Shown here one piece after another: positions 8,164 to 17,517 of a DNA stretch of 64,000 nt. Position numbers and translations under genes: made by a program. The DNA is taken from the NCBI RefSeq assembly GCF_003259175.1, contig NZ_QGOK01000026.1:1-64000 (forward strand). The letters are read 5' to 3'. A model generated the notes under the pieces. That model searched no databases. It saw only the letters and a program-made list of their open reading frames with translations, and was not told the DNA's origin. Within the stretch, counting starts at the first letter, position 1. Every line of letters begins with the position of its first letter. Source of the stretch: Marinomonas shanghaiensis. GTDB lineage: Bacteria; Pseudomonadota; Gammaproteobacteria; Pseudomonadales; Marinomonadaceae.

Positions 8164-8784
8164 GTGGATATTAGTGAAAAAATCAAAGATGATATCTTAA
8201 ACAGCCGATTACCCAAAGGGCAGCCATTGCGCCAAAAAGATTTATCCGTTCGCTATAGTGTTAGCCGAATTCCAGTCAGAGATGCTTTACTGTCATTAAA
8301 GGCAGAGGGGTGGCTGGTACCAAATGGTAAGGCTGGCGTGATGATTCCTGACTTAAATTGGCAGGAAGCCGAAGATCTTTCTTTCATGCGGGCCGAGTTA
8401 GAATGTCAGTTGTTAAAGTTAGCATTTGATCACATCACACAAAGAGACATTGCCGCGGCAAGGGATTTCCTTGAAGCGCTTAATGAAAAGAATTTAACGC
8501 TTATTCATCGTGGTGAATTGAATTGGTGTTTCCACGATAGCCTTTATCGTGCGGCTGATAGGCCAACATTGCACCGTGAAGTAGAGCGTCTAAATCGGCA
8601 AGCTGTTCGCTATTTAGGTTTTCAATATGGACCATTGGCTTATCGACAAACGAGTCAACATCAACATGAGGCATTATTAGGATTTGTGGAGTCTAGAAAT
8701 AAACATGCTGCGCTCGTTTTATTGAGGCAGCATATAGAGGAAGCAGGGGCGTTATTGGCAAATTATTTAAAGGAGATAGAGTGA
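8164..8784 (+). CDS. GntR-family transcriptional regulator, FCD domain
   Basis: Regulator of 206 residues with an N-terminal winged helix (about 1-65; SRLPKGQPLRQKDLSVRYSVSRIPVRDAL is the GntR helix-turn-helix) and an all-helical FCD ligand domain (about 75-200) with metal-site-type residues in FHDSLYRAADRP and the C-terminal HIEEAG. Start is GTG at 8164. It probably controls the benE unit in response to the transported acid. Its last 22 bases overlap the 3' end of the convergent kinase gene. Confidence 0.85.
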   Translation: MDISEKIKDDILNSRLPKGQPLRQKDLSVRYSVSRIPVRDALLSLKAEGWLVPNGKAGVMIPDLNWQEAEDLSFMRAELECQLLKLAFDHITQRDIAAARDFLEALNEKNLTLIHRGELNWCFHDSLYRAADRPTLHREVERLNRQAVRYLGFQYGPLAYRQTSQHQHEALLGFVESRNKHAALVLLRQHIEEAGALLANYLKEIE

Positions 8785-9452
8785 TCTGCAGAGGGTTGTG
8801 GTAAATACACACTTAAGTTGGCGCCACCAAGCGTCAAAGAAGACTCTTTTTTTATGAAGCCTTTTACCGTGTCGATCACATGAGCTGTTGCGGATAACTC
8901 GGCAAAATACAATCCCAATCCAGTGTTGCCTTCCAGAAAGACATCTTGCTGATCATCACTTTGATTAAAGCCCTTTCCATCGTCTTCAACAGAAATAACA
9001 AGAAAATCTGCGTTTTTCGTTGCACTGATACGAATTTTTGTTTTCGCAAATCGTAAAGCATTATAGACAGCTGTACTGACCACAGCCGTCATGAGGCGCT
9101 CATCAAATACGCCTGTTAAGGTTGGATCGCAGACATACTCTAATTCCAAGTTTTTGGCTTTTGCTGAAGGGAATAAAGCAAATACTTGGTCGTCAAGAAA
9201 TTCATCGAGCAAAAAGGTATCAACATGTAGCTCATAGCCATCTGAGGCGAGTTTATAAAGGTATAAATATTCTACCCACTCATCGTTGAGTTTTTTTAGA
9301 GATTCTTCAATTGAGATGATTTTCTTTTGGTGAGCGTCATTATTATTAATAGCGTCTTTAAGGCTTTGTAACTGATACAGTAAAGTGCCTACTTGGTTTT
9401 TACTTTCATGTATTGCACTGGCTAAGATGGTACTGATGTCGATTTTTTTCAT
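8763..9452 (-). CDS. Soluble histidine kinase-like ATPase
   Basis: Cytoplasmic protein of 229 residues without membrane segments or sensor domain. A short dimerization helix contains a possible phospho-acceptor His in ASAIHESKNQVGTLL, followed by a GHKL ATPase domain: N-box-like VVSTAVYNALRFAKTKI, G1 box VEDDGKGF and G2 box GNTGLGLYFA. It starts two bases after the TPR response regulator gene on the same strand, so the two form an operon and probably a phosphotransfer pair. Convergent 22-bp overlap with the GntR gene. Confidence 0.75.
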   Translation of the reverse strand: MKKIDISTILASAIHESKNQVGTLLYQLQSLKDAINNNDAHQKKIISIEESLKKLNDEWVEYLYLYKLASDGYELHVDTFLLDEFLDDQVFALFPSAKAKNLELEYVCDPTLTGVFDERLMTAVVSTAVYNALRFAKTKIRISATKNADFLVISVEDDGKGFNQSDDQQDVFLEGNTGLGLYFAELSATAHVIDTVKGFIKKESSLTLGGANLSVYLPQPSADHSISFK

Positions 9453-9454
9453 CT

Positions 9455-10666
9455 TTAGCTTCCAAAAGATTTTGTGAAAATAGCAGTTTGTTGTTTGTTT
9501 GGTGGTGTTGCGCTACCAGATTTTACTTCACTAAGCCAAGCCTCGAAAATTTGTTTGGCGGTTGACTTGTCGTTATCAGCGAGGTAAACATCAATTTCAT
9601 AGCCATAGGTTTTTGCTTTGTTGTCTGGGTCATCAAAAAAAGACTCATGTACTTTTTTGAGAGTGTTTTCAAAATTGTCTTTTTGTCGAGGTAGTAGTGG
9701 TCCGCTGTCAGAAATTCTGGCAAGAGACTCTAGATGTTTTAGATAAACCTCAGCTGTGTTGTAACAAGAGTATTTTGCTAAAAAAACCGCTCGTCGATAA
9801 GCCATTTCTGCCGCTACATAGTCGTTCAACAAGAGACTGATTTTACCCAACTCCATTTGCCTAAGAATATTTTTCGGGGATTTGCCTACTGCCTCTATCA
9901 GCGTTGCTTGTGCCTCTTCGAGCTTGTCATTTTTGACTTGGATTTTTGCAAGCCAATCATAAGCACTGACAAAAAATCGATTATCAAGCATGAGCTGGCG
10001 AAAGTTTTGCTCGGCTTTTTCCAGTTCACCCATCAAAAAATAGGTTTTTGCTTTGCCAAACAGAGCCCAAGGCATTTTTCTATTTTTAAGTGTTTTGTTA
10101 AAAAGAGATAGGGCTTTTTTGTATTCTTTGATCTCTAAAAGGCTTTCACCTATGATTCTTTCACACTTACCAAGCAGTGAAGGGTGCTTTTTGCTAACGC
10201 GTTTCGCAGTGAGTATTGCTTTATCAAAGTCGTTTGCATCCAGCGCCATGTTGACTTCAAGTAATCTTTCTTTCGTTTCTAACAATTTACTTAGTCGTCT
10301 TTGTAAGACGGCCTGAGAAAAAGGCTTTGTGATATAGCCATCAGGCTGATATTCAATTGCACCCATGACCATCTCAATAGAGGTTTCGGCTGTTACCATT
10401 AAATAGGTTGCTGTGTGTGGTATCAGTTTTGAATGGCGTATTTCTTCTAAAAGTTGTTGGCCATCTTTACCATTGCCGAGATTGTAATCAGATAAAATGA
10501 CATCAAAAGAATGATTTCGCAGAAGCTCGATTGCAGTTTCTGCTTTCATCGCAATGTCGATTGAGGTGAACCCGAAGTCTGTCAGCATTTTGCGCTGCAT
10601 GATCCGAGCTTCTGCCATATCCTCAATTAGTAATGCTTTTTTCTTAGAAAAATCTTGTTGTGCCAT
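9455..10666 (-). CDS. Response regulator with C-terminal TPR repeats
   Basis: Protein of 403 residues. Residues about 10-130 form a CheY-like receiver with acidic residues in LLIEDMAEAR, phospho-acceptor Asp in DVILSDYNLG, Thr in MVTAET and Lys in YITKPFS. The rest (about 140-360) is a run of tetratricopeptide-like helices (for example MPWALFGKAKTYFLMGELEKA), so output is through protein binding, not DNA binding. It is co-transcribed with the small kinase downstream. Such regulators occur in marine gammaproteobacteria, but I cannot name the pathway. Confidence 0.85.
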   Translation of the reverse strand: MAQQDFSKKKALLIEDMAEARIMQRKMLTDFGFTSIDIAMKAETAIELLRNHSFDVILSDYNLGNGKDGQQLLEEIRHSKLIPHTATYLMVTAETSIEMVMGAIEYQPDGYITKPFSQAVLQRRLSKLLETKERLLEVNMALDANDFDKAILTAKRVSKKHPSLLGKCERIIGESLLEIKEYKKALSLFNKTLKNRKMPWALFGKAKTYFLMGELEKAEQNFRQLMLDNRFFVSAYDWLAKIQVKNDKLEEAQATLIEAVGKSPKNILRQMELGKISLLLNDYVAAEMAYRRAVFLAKYSCYNTAEVYLKHLESLARISDSGPLLPRQKDNFENTLKKVHESFFDDPDNKAKTYGYEIDVYLADNDKSTAKQIFEAWLSEVKSGSATPPNKQQTAIFTKSFGS

Positions 10667-10692
10667 AAATAATTACATTCCGTGTTTAGCAA

Positions 10693-10917
10693 TTATAAAA
10701 AGGATTTATTGGGATCAATGACCAGATCTTCTGAGAAAATTTCATCCTCTTCTGAGGTTTGCTGAGGAATAGCATAAGATTCACTTGCCCATGCACCTAA
10801 GTCAATCAGTTTGCATCTAGGGCTGCAAAAAGGTCGATCAACATTCTCTTTAGACCAAGGCGTTTTTGTTTGGCACGTAGGACAGGCAACTAAGGTTGCT
10901 GTATTATTGTTTAGCAT
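10693..10917 (-). CDS. yacG: DNA gyrase inhibitor YacG (zinc-binding)
   Basis: Small protein of 74 residues with a four-cysteine zinc site: CPTC near residue 12 and FCSPRC about 20 residues later, followed by LIDLGAW as in YacG. E. coli YacG binds GyrB and inhibits gyrase. It overlaps the end of coaE by 7 bases, matching the conserved pil-coaE-yacG order in gammaproteobacteria. Confidence 0.93.
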   Translation of the reverse strand: MLNNNTATLVACPTCQTKTPWSKENVDRPFCSPRCKLIDLGAWASESYAIPQQTSEEDEIFSEDLVIDPNKSFL

Positions 10918-11522
10918 AGTAATGACTCTAAAATTTTTTGGTGCAATTTTAAGACTTTAGCATTCATATCAGCAATATTGCCAGCGTTTTCCAAGACGAA
11001 ATCAGCTCTCTTAATGCGTTCGTTATTAGCCAATTGAGTGACAAGAATTTTTTCTGCACTGTCTTGGCTGACATTGTCTCGACTGATGATGCGTTGGATC
11101 TGTATTTCTCTTGGAACATCAATCGCAATCACCCATTTGCACAGTGTGTCTTGTTTTGTCTCAAATAATAGAGGATGAACAAGCAGGACGTACCTTGAGG
11201 TGGTGGCATTAAGTTGAGCCATTATTTCTTGTCGAATAACAGGATGGGTTAACGCTTCAAGCCATTCTCTTTCTTTGGGTTGATCAAAAATAATCTCCCG
11301 CAGTACTTTTCGATTGAGTGTCCCATCATTTAGTAATATGTCGTTGCCATAGCGCAGGTGAATTTTCTTTAAGCAATCGGAGTTTGGTTTCACTACCAGT
11401 CTTGCAACATCATCCGCATCAACGCTCTGAATTCCCAGCTCATTAAAATATTTTGTAACCGTGCTTTTGCCAGAACCAATACCGCCAGCAAGACCAATGA
11501 TAGTAGGGGGACTGTTTGTCAT
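10911..11522 (-). CDS. coaE: Dephospho-CoA kinase CoaE
   Basis: Catalyses the last step of coenzyme A synthesis, phosphorylating the ribose 3'-OH of dephospho-CoA with ATP. 203 residues, usual length. P-loop [12 protein letters not shown] at the N-terminus, followed by the substrate-site DADDVAR motif and the lid region with IQRIISRD. Starts a few bases after the prepilin peptidase gene stop and overlaps yacG, in the classical pilBCD-coaE-yacG arrangement. Confidence 0.95.
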   Translation of the reverse strand: MTNSPPTIIGLAGGIGSGKSTVTKYFNELGIQSVDADDVARLVVKPNSDCLKKIHLRYGNDILLNDGTLNRKVLREIIFDQPKEREWLEALTHPVIRQEIMAQLNATTSRYVLLVHPLLFETKQDTLCKWVIAIDVPREIQIQRIISRDNVSQDSAEKILVTQLANNERIKRADFVLENAGNIADMNAKVLKLHQKILESLLC

Positions 11523-11526
11523 AGGT

Positions 11527-12315
11527 TTATAAATAAAATACCAAGAGGGCTGAAAAAATTAAAAAAGGACCAAATGCCATCGGTTTAGATCCGTTTCGAC
11601 TCAATAGCATAGTGTATAGGATTCCACTTAAACTTGCACAAAGTAACAGCGCTGACAGATTAGATAACCCAAGCCATGCGCCAAGGGCAGCGATGAGTTT
11701 TGCGTCACCTAACCCGATTCCTTCACATTTTTTTACGACCAGATAAAGTTGTCTTAAAGCATAAATAAGACTAAAACCAATTAGCATGCCTAATACACTG
11801 GTGTGTAGGGTGTTGGTTGATAAATGCCATAGAAGGGCGCAAGCGAGTACCAACACAGTGCATTCGTCTGGTAATAATTGGTGTTCGAGATCGATAGCGG
11901 CAGACGTGATTAAGCTGCTAATGACAATGGTTTGCAACACAAGCTGGTAGATATCATCAGTAAGCCAGAGCAAGGGAAGGCAGCATGCTAAATGAAGGCT
12001 CTCAATTACGGGATAACGGTAACAAATTCGCTTTTTACAAGCGCGACATCTTCCTTTTAGTAATAGGTAGCTCACTATTGGGATTAGGTCCTGCCATACA
12101 AGCAACTGATGGCAATGCATGCATTGGGAGCGACGCTTCAAAACGATTTCAGGCTCTTTTGTTGTAAAGGGTAATGAGAGTAAAGCGTGGGCTTCTTTTC
12201 TCCATAAGTAATGGTTTTTAACGGGCCATCTTATTGTGAAGGCGGCAGCATAACTACCGAGACTGGAAATCAATAAAACATACAAAAGGCATTCGATGGT
12301 GGTCATATTCATCAA
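11527..12315 (-). CDS. pilD: Prepilin peptidase / N-methyltransferase PilD (GspO)
   Basis: Integral membrane aspartic protease of 262 residues that cleaves type IV prepilins after Gly and N-methylates the new N-terminus. The cytoplasmic zinc loop has two CxxC pairs (CMHC, CRACKKRI region), and the two catalytic Asp residues lie in AAIDLEHQLLPDE and GLGDAKLIAALG. It would process the pilin encoded three genes upstream. Overlaps the PilC gene by 4 bases. Confidence 0.92.
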   Translation of the reverse strand: MMNMTTIECLLYVLLISSLGSYAAAFTIRWPVKNHYLWRKEAHALLSLPFTTKEPEIVLKRRSQCMHCHQLLVWQDLIPIVSYLLLKGRCRACKKRICYRYPVIESLHLACCLPLLWLTDDIYQLVLQTIVISSLITSAAIDLEHQLLPDECTVLVLACALLWHLSTNTLHTSVLGMLIGFSLIYALRQLYLVVKKCEGIGLGDAKLIAALGAWLGLSNLSALLLCASLSGILYTMLLSRNGSKPMAFGPFLIFSALLVFYL

Positions 12316-13388
12316 TGTATTTCAAGTAGTGGTTTGTATAGTGCAATGAGTGTGGAAGTAACAAACCCGCCAGCAATGAGAAGACAAACTGCCGGTATGA
12401 GTTTTTCAAGCAGGGTTATATTTTTTTGCCAGCGTTTCTCATGCTCATTTGTGGCAAGAATCAAGGCTCTTTCAATGTTGCCATCCTTTGTCGCAGAATG
12501 AAGAGCGATGGTTGATTCATGGGGAAACCAAGTGCTTGGAAAGCTGGATGCATAATTTTTTCCTAGGTGTAGGGTGTAATAAACCTGATAGATTTGCACT
12601 TTTGTTTCAGCATGTTGGAAATAATTTGGCATGTGTTTTAGCGCTTCTTGCAAGGTGACACCTGTTTGTCTTGCGCTATTGAGTAGCGAAAAAAGCTTGG
12701 TGAGCCGAAAGTTTTGGCTGTATTTTTCAAGCCAAGTACATGCATGGCCCTTGTTAAGGCTGTTGATGACGGTGAGTTGGGCAATGCTACAGACCACATA
12801 AATAGCGATGTCACTTACTATTCTCACATAATAATGCTCAACATTAGGTGACTGCATGGCGTGGTTAGCAATGAGTATAATCAGTGCTATTTGAATGATA
12901 CAAAATGGATAGACAATAGCCTTTAATAGTCTATGTGACCAATCAAGTAGAGAGGTAAGCTGACGGATAGAAATACTTAGGCTTTTTTCGCAGTCTTCTC
13001 GACTTCCTTGGGTATTGAGTAATTGACAATAGGGCGCTGCGGCAGGCTTGGTGAGTTTACTCAGGGTATCGTTAAAAAGGCGGCCATTTTCTAGTTCATT
13101 CAATAGTGCTTGGCAGTTTGTAGAGAGAATAGTGTGGGAAGAAGAACGTGCAAAATGAGAGATGGCTTGATTCAGTTGTAAGCCTGAGTGCAGCGCATTC
13201 TGGAGCTCCTCATAAAAGGTTTTTAGGGATTGATAATCTAGCTTTTTAGGTTTCCATTCCTCGATCGATATTTGCCAAGTGCGACGTCTTATGAAATCAA
13301 AGGCGACTTCACACTCAGATAACTCATAGCAGTAATCAATTTTCCCATTTGTGTGCTTAACTTTATACCAAGGCATATTAAGCCTCAC
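12312..13388 (-). CDS. pilC: Type IV pilus / type II secretion platform protein PilC (GspF family)
   Basis: Inner-membrane platform protein of 358 residues, slightly shorter than the usual 400. An N-terminal cytoplasmic part with a GspF-like segment (ELQNALHSGLQLNQAISHFA) is followed by membrane helices at about 155-210 and 330-352, with the second GspF repeat (ARQTGVTLQEALKHM) between them. It anchors the assembly ATPase to the pilin exit site. Overlaps both neighbours. Sequence is divergent, so it may serve a specialised pilus or pseudopilus. Confidence 0.85.
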   Translation of the reverse strand: MRLNMPWYKVKHTNGKIDYCYELSECEVAFDFIRRRTWQISIEEWKPKKLDYQSLKTFYEELQNALHSGLQLNQAISHFARSSSHTILSTNCQALLNELENGRLFNDTLSKLTKPAAAPYCQLLNTQGSREDCEKSLSISIRQLTSLLDWSHRLLKAIVYPFCIIQIALIILIANHAMQSPNVEHYYVRIVSDIAIYVVCSIAQLTVINSLNKGHACTWLEKYSQNFRLTKLFSLLNSARQTGVTLQEALKHMPNYFQHAETKVQIYQVYYTLHLGKNYASSFPSTWFPHESTIALHSATKDGNIERALILATNEHEKRWQKNITLLEKLIPAVCLLIAGGFVTSTLIALYKPLLEIH

Positions 13389-14313
13389 TACTTTGAGAAG
13401 GGAATGCTTTCCAGAGAGAAGGCGTTGATATTAGGGCATCGTAATCTTTTGGTAAGACCTCACCCCATAGTGGTTGTAAACCATTGAATATGGGGTGCTG
13501 AGACGACGATTTATACAGCATAGATTGATGAATGATCAGCTTTAACGAACTCACTAGCGAAAAAAAGTCTACCTGCCAACCGTGACAACGATGTATGGCG
13601 TCAAGGGCTGAATTGGTGTGTAGTGTGGCGAGTACCAGGTGCCCGGTGAGTGCTGCGTTAACGGCAAGGTTGGCTGTAATGGCATCACGTACCTCACCAA
13701 CCATAATGACATCCGGATCCTGCCTTAGAAAGGATTTTAAAAGAGTGGCAGAGTCTAGGCCAATGGCGGAATTTGGTTCACATTGAAATAACCCAGAGAT
13801 TTCATACTCGACTGGGTCTTCAATGGTAAAAATAGTTTTATTGCCGTTATTTAACGTATCGAGACAGGAATACAGCGAGGTGCTTTTGCCCGCTCCCGTT
13901 GCGCCACATACTAGTATCAAGCCGCTTGGGTAGCGAAGGGTCGCGTTTAGCGTGTTGAGAAGAGGCGTTTGTATGCCAATGTCGTTCAGTGCTAAGCGAC
14001 TTTTCTCTGGTAGCAAGCGCATGGCCACTTTTTCGCCTTTAACGGTGGCGATGATACTGACTCGTACAAAAGTGCTGCGATGTTTTTCTTCGAATAAAAA
14101 CTGCCCTTCTTGTGTTCGTCTCGTTTCAGATAGGTCTAAATTTGAACGCATTTTGATGCGGTTAATTAAGCTCGTATCCTGAGGTAAGTCGGCTATTTTA
14201 CGCAGCATACCGTAGCTGCGTTGATAGATTTTTGTCGCAGACTGTGAGTGTTCGATGTGAAGGTCAGTAGCATGCTGGCTGACCGCGGTAGCAATCATTT
14301 CTTCTAGCGTCAT
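13378..14313 (-). CDS. pilB: Compact type IV pilus assembly ATPase (PilB/GspE family)
   Basis: Hexameric ATPase that powers pilin polymerisation. Walker A GATGAGKST, Asp box TIEDPVEYE, Walker B DVIMVGEVRD and His box TGHLVLATLHTN are intact. At 311 residues it lacks most of the N-terminal region of standard PilB (about 560) and the C-terminal tetracysteine zinc motif. The gene is nevertheless intact and overlaps its neighbours (10 bases with pilC, 4 with the pilin), so it looks like a naturally minimal version and not a fragment. Confidence 0.88.
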   Translation of the reverse strand: MTLEEMIATAVSQHATDLHIEHSQSATKIYQRSYGMLRKIADLPQDTSLINRIKMRSNLDLSETRRTQEGQFLFEEKHRSTFVRVSIIATVKGEKVAMRLLPEKSRLALNDIGIQTPLLNTLNATLRYPSGLILVCGATGAGKSTSLYSCLDTLNNGNKTIFTIEDPVEYEISGLFQCEPNSAIGLDSATLLKSFLRQDPDVIMVGEVRDAITANLAVNAALTGHLVLATLHTNSALDAIHRCHGWQVDFFSLVSSLKLIIHQSMLYKSSSQHPIFNGLQPLWGEVLPKDYDALISTPSLWKAFPSQSSEA

Positions 14314-14762
14314 TGTTCATCTCCCGCCAAACTTTTGCACGGTAAGGGAAGCACATTGGCGGCTAAATCTGAGGTGCAATGCCAGTTTCTATTTGTATCA
14401 CGTGCGTATTTCAGATACTGATTTTCTGTAATACCTGTGCTGTCATTCAATGTGAGTTGAATGTTTCCCGTTCCTTTGCTTTGATCGTTGACAGTAATCG
14501 ATTTCACAATCGAGTCTGCATCTAGCGCATGTTTTATTAAGTTAAAATCCGTTTCGCTAGGAAAGCTGCCATGTAGAAGAATAAACTCTTCAATCAATGA
14601 CTGGTGTTGGGTTGCCAGATTTTGGACTTCGATCAGTTTTGCTTTGGTGATCTGACGTGTGAAAGTGGGAGCCGATAAACTGGCTAAAATAGAAATGATT
14701 GCAATGACAACCATTAATTCTAGTAATGTAAAACCACGTATTGTGAGGCGAGAGGGTAGCAT
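14310..14762 (-). CDS. Type IV pilin-like protein
   Basis: 150 residues with a short basic leader and the prepilin cleavage motif RGFTLLELMVVIAIISIL, where cleavage after Gly leaves N-terminal Phe and Glu5. The remainder is a small globular domain with two Cys near the C-terminus (WHCTSD and LPCKS) that could form the pilin disulfide loop. First gene of the pilin-ATPase-platform-peptidase operon. Could be a major pilin or a pseudopilin. Confidence 0.88.
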   Translation of the reverse strand: MLPSRLTIRGFTLLELMVVIAIISILASLSAPTFTRQITKAKLIEVQNLATQHQSLIEEFILLHGSFPSETDFNLIKHALDADSIVKSITVNDQSKGTGNIQLTLNDSTGITENQYLKYARDTNRNWHCTSDLAANVLPLPCKSLAGDEQ

Positions 14763-14832
14763 TCTTCACTCCTTGAAGGTCATTAGATGTTGGCGTCCTG
14801 CCATAGGCTTCAATAATAAGCCGTTTTATAGG

Positions 14833-15285
14833 TTAAACGATTTGATCAAGAAAGTCTCCTGTCTGTTTTTTTTCTAGATAGCTTGCCATTTTACTGTCTT
14901 TATTCGTTGTATTGACGAAGGGGATTATATCGTCTTCGATAAATTCTTCCTCTGATTCTAGTTCAGAATCAGAGCGTCGATTGATTTCATCGTCGTCAAT
15001 TTTCTTACGATTTCTCTGTGATAAAGCTTGTCCTTGTTCTGATATGGTAATGACAAGATCACTTGATGCCTTAGCGTTGCGGGCATTTAGAGCGGCCATA
15101 TTGGTGTCTTCATCAGAGCGCAAATCAAACGTTGTGTAGCCAGGCGTGGCTGTACTGGTGACGGTATGGTTAGAAACTGCAATAACGTGAGGAAGGCTGC
15201 CAGACATAATGACCACCAAGTTTGTGACATGAATAAATACTAATAGCCATTTAATGGTATGTCTACTTTTTAACCATTTTTTCAT
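14833..15285 (-). CDS. Hypothetical membrane-anchored or secreted protein upstream of the pilin
   Basis: 150 residues, no family recognised. The N-terminus is basic and then hydrophobic (WLLVFIHVTNLVVIMSG), a signal anchor or uncleaved signal peptide. The rest is polar and low in complexity, with an acidic run (residues about 100-122, many Asp/Glu). It sits 70 bases upstream of the pilin gene on the same strand and may be part of the pilus operon, perhaps as an accessory or regulatory protein. Confidence 0.55.
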   Translation of the reverse strand: MKKWLKSRHTIKWLLVFIHVTNLVVIMSGSLPHVIAVSNHTVTSTATPGYTTFDLRSDEDTNMAALNARNAKASSDLVITISEQGQALSQRNRKKIDDDEINRRSDSELESEEEFIEDDIIPFVNTTNKDSKMASYLEKKQTGDFLDQIV

Positions 15286-15373
15286 TTAAATAATTTGGCT
15301 GTGTCGTAATCGCCAAATTAGATGTTAAATTAAAAAGTAGACACCACAAAAGTCGTAAATTTTTTAGTACGGG

Positions 15374-17473
15374 CTAATCATTTTTAATTTTGCCCGCCTG
15401 AATGGCTGTAATCGCGATGGTGTAGACAATGTCATCTACAAGCGCACCGCGTGACAAATCGTTAACGGGTTTGCGTATTCCTTGTAACATTGGTCCGATA
15501 CTGACCACATCCGCGCTTCGTTGCACGGCTTTATAGGTCGTGTTACCCGTGTTTAAATCTGGAAAAATAAACACGGTTGCTTTGCCTGCCACCTTGCTGT
15601 TTGGCGCTTTTTGTTTTGCGACTTTTTCCATAATAGCGGCATCGTATTGCAGAGGGCCATCAATCAATAAATCAGGTCGAAGTTTTTGTGCAATTGCGGT
15701 GGCTTCTCTGACTTTGTCCACGTCATTGCCTGTTCCTGATCCGCCTGTACTGTAACTTATCATCGCGACTTTCGGTGTTATGCCAAAGGCCGCGGCAGAA
15801 TCGGCACTTTGAATGGCGATTTCAGCGAGTTGTTCTGCGGTCGGATCTGGGTTAATGGCGCAGTCACCATACACCAATACTTGATCCGGTAAACACATAA
15901 AAAATACCGAAGAGACTAAGCTAGCATTGGGCGATGTTTTGATGATCTGAAGCGCGGGGCGAATGGTATTGGCAGTCGTGTGGACAGCACCAGACACTAG
16001 GCCATCTACATCGCCAACTTGCAACATCATAGTACCCAGTACCACGTTATCTTCCAGTTGCTCACGGGCGACAATGTCGGTCAATCCACGGTTCTTTCTG
16101 AGCTCAACCATGGGAGCCACATAGCGTTCACGAATACTGTTAGGATCGAGTATTTCTACGCCATGACTTAGTTCAATGCCATTATTTTGTGCAATGCGCA
16201 AAATTTCGGTTTCATTGCCCAACAAGGTGCAGCGAGCGATACCACGTTCCGCACAAATAGACGCGGCTTGGATGGTACGAACTTCTTCGCCTTCAGGAAG
16301 AATAATGCGTTTATTTAAAGAGCGTGCAAGCTCAATTAAACGGAAGCGAAAAGCGGGTGGGGAGAGCTTTCTTTCTTCTTGGTTCATTGCAAACGAGTTG
16401 ATCCAGTCGTGATCTATGCATCGGGCGATGTGTTCTTTAACCATGAGCACGCGTTCTTTATCGTCCAATGGAATTTCTTGGTTGAACGATTGCATATTAA
16501 TGACGGTTTCCCAGCTGTTGGATTCCACCGACAGTACGGGGAGTCCTTTGGCCATCGCTTTACCGCAAAGTGCCATTAGTGACTCGCTTGGTTGATAGCC
16601 GCCAGTTAAAACCAGAGCGGCAATTTTAATGTCATTTAAGGCTGCAATGGCGGTAGCCATGATGACGTCAGTACGATCTCCTGGCGTAAACACTAACACT
16701 CCAGGGCGTAACGCTTCTAGCATGTTTTCCACACCACGAGCACATAATGTGTAAGACTGAACTCGGCGAGATTCAATTTCGCCCGCATTGACAATACGAG
16801 CGCCTAAAAAGTCCGCAACGTCTTTAACTCGAGGATAGGTGAGTTCGTCGGCTTTTGGAATTTGCCCCAGTAAACTGAAATTACGTTTAAAAATCCCTCT
16901 CTGGGCAAACAAGTCGCCGTAGGATTTTACACCCAGCGAACCTGGAGTGGTTTTGTTCAAAATACAGCCAATAACGTCATTGGCTTTGATGCCGCCGTAG
17001 GAGCCTGCTGCGATTTCAACATGATGCTCTAGTTCATTTACCCGCATATTGTTTGGCGCTGTGACCAATACTAAGCCAGCGTCTAGGGTGCGAGCGATGG
17101 CTTTGTTCAGCCTTGTTGCATAAGGGTGGCCAGCAATCTGTGCAAGCCCTTCTACAATAACCGTTGAGTCCGGTTCGACACTTGCTTGAAATCGTCCAAC
17201 GATTTCTTCCATGAGTTCATCAATATTGTCGTTGTACAGGTAACGTTCGGCTTCATGAAGTGGAATGGGTTCCGCAGGGGTGAGTGTTGAGCCCTGTGCC
17301 ACCATAGCGGTTGACTTATCTGGCCCCTTATCACCGGGTTGAGGCTGTGCAATAGGTTTGAAAAAGCTGGCTTTTAAGCCTTGCTGTTCCAATGCGCGAA
17401 CAAGCCCGACAGAGACAGACGTTAATCCAACGCCTGGGCCAGTAGGAACGGTCATTAATACATTTATTGACAT
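15374..17473 (-). CDS. pta: Phosphate acetyltransferase Pta
   Basis: Interconverts acetyl-CoA plus phosphate and acetyl phosphate plus CoA. 699 residues, the long form: an N-terminal P-loop-like/DRTGG region (GPGVGLTSVSVGLVRAL at the start; ALNDIKIAALVLTGG) and a C-terminal PTA domain (about 370-695) with NPDPTAEQLAEIA and SYSTGGSGTGNDVDKV. Together with ackA, 44 bases upstream on the same strand, it forms the acetate overflow/activation pathway and sets cellular acetyl phosphate. Confidence 0.96.
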   Translation of the reverse strand: MSINVLMTVPTGPGVGLTSVSVGLVRALEQQGLKASFFKPIAQPQPGDKGPDKSTAMVAQGSTLTPAEPIPLHEAERYLYNDNIDELMEEIVGRFQASVEPDSTVIVEGLAQIAGHPYATRLNKAIARTLDAGLVLVTAPNNMRVNELEHHVEIAAGSYGGIKANDVIGCILNKTTPGSLGVKSYGDLFAQRGIFKRNFSLLGQIPKADELTYPRVKDVADFLGARIVNAGEIESRRVQSYTLCARGVENMLEALRPGVLVFTPGDRTDVIMATAIAALNDIKIAALVLTGGYQPSESLMALCGKAMAKGLPVLSVESNSWETVINMQSFNQEIPLDDKERVLMVKEHIARCIDHDWINSFAMNQEERKLSPPAFRFRLIELARSLNKRIILPEGEEVRTIQAASICAERGIARCTLLGNETEILRIAQNNGIELSHGVEILDPNSIRERYVAPMVELRKNRGLTDIVAREQLEDNVVLGTMMLQVGDVDGLVSGAVHTTANTIRPALQIIKTSPNASLVSSVFFMCLPDQVLVYGDCAINPDPTAEQLAEIAIQSADSAAAFGITPKVAMISYSTGGSGTGNDVDKVREATAIAQKLRPDLLIDGPLQYDAAIMEKVAKQKAPNSKVAGKATVFIFPDLNTGNTTYKAVQRSADVVSIGPMLQGIRKPVNDLSRGALVDDIVYTIAITAIQAGKIKND

Positions 17474-17517
17474 TGTTGATGAATCCTAAATTAGTCCATT
17501 ATGGGAGAACGTCTTGA

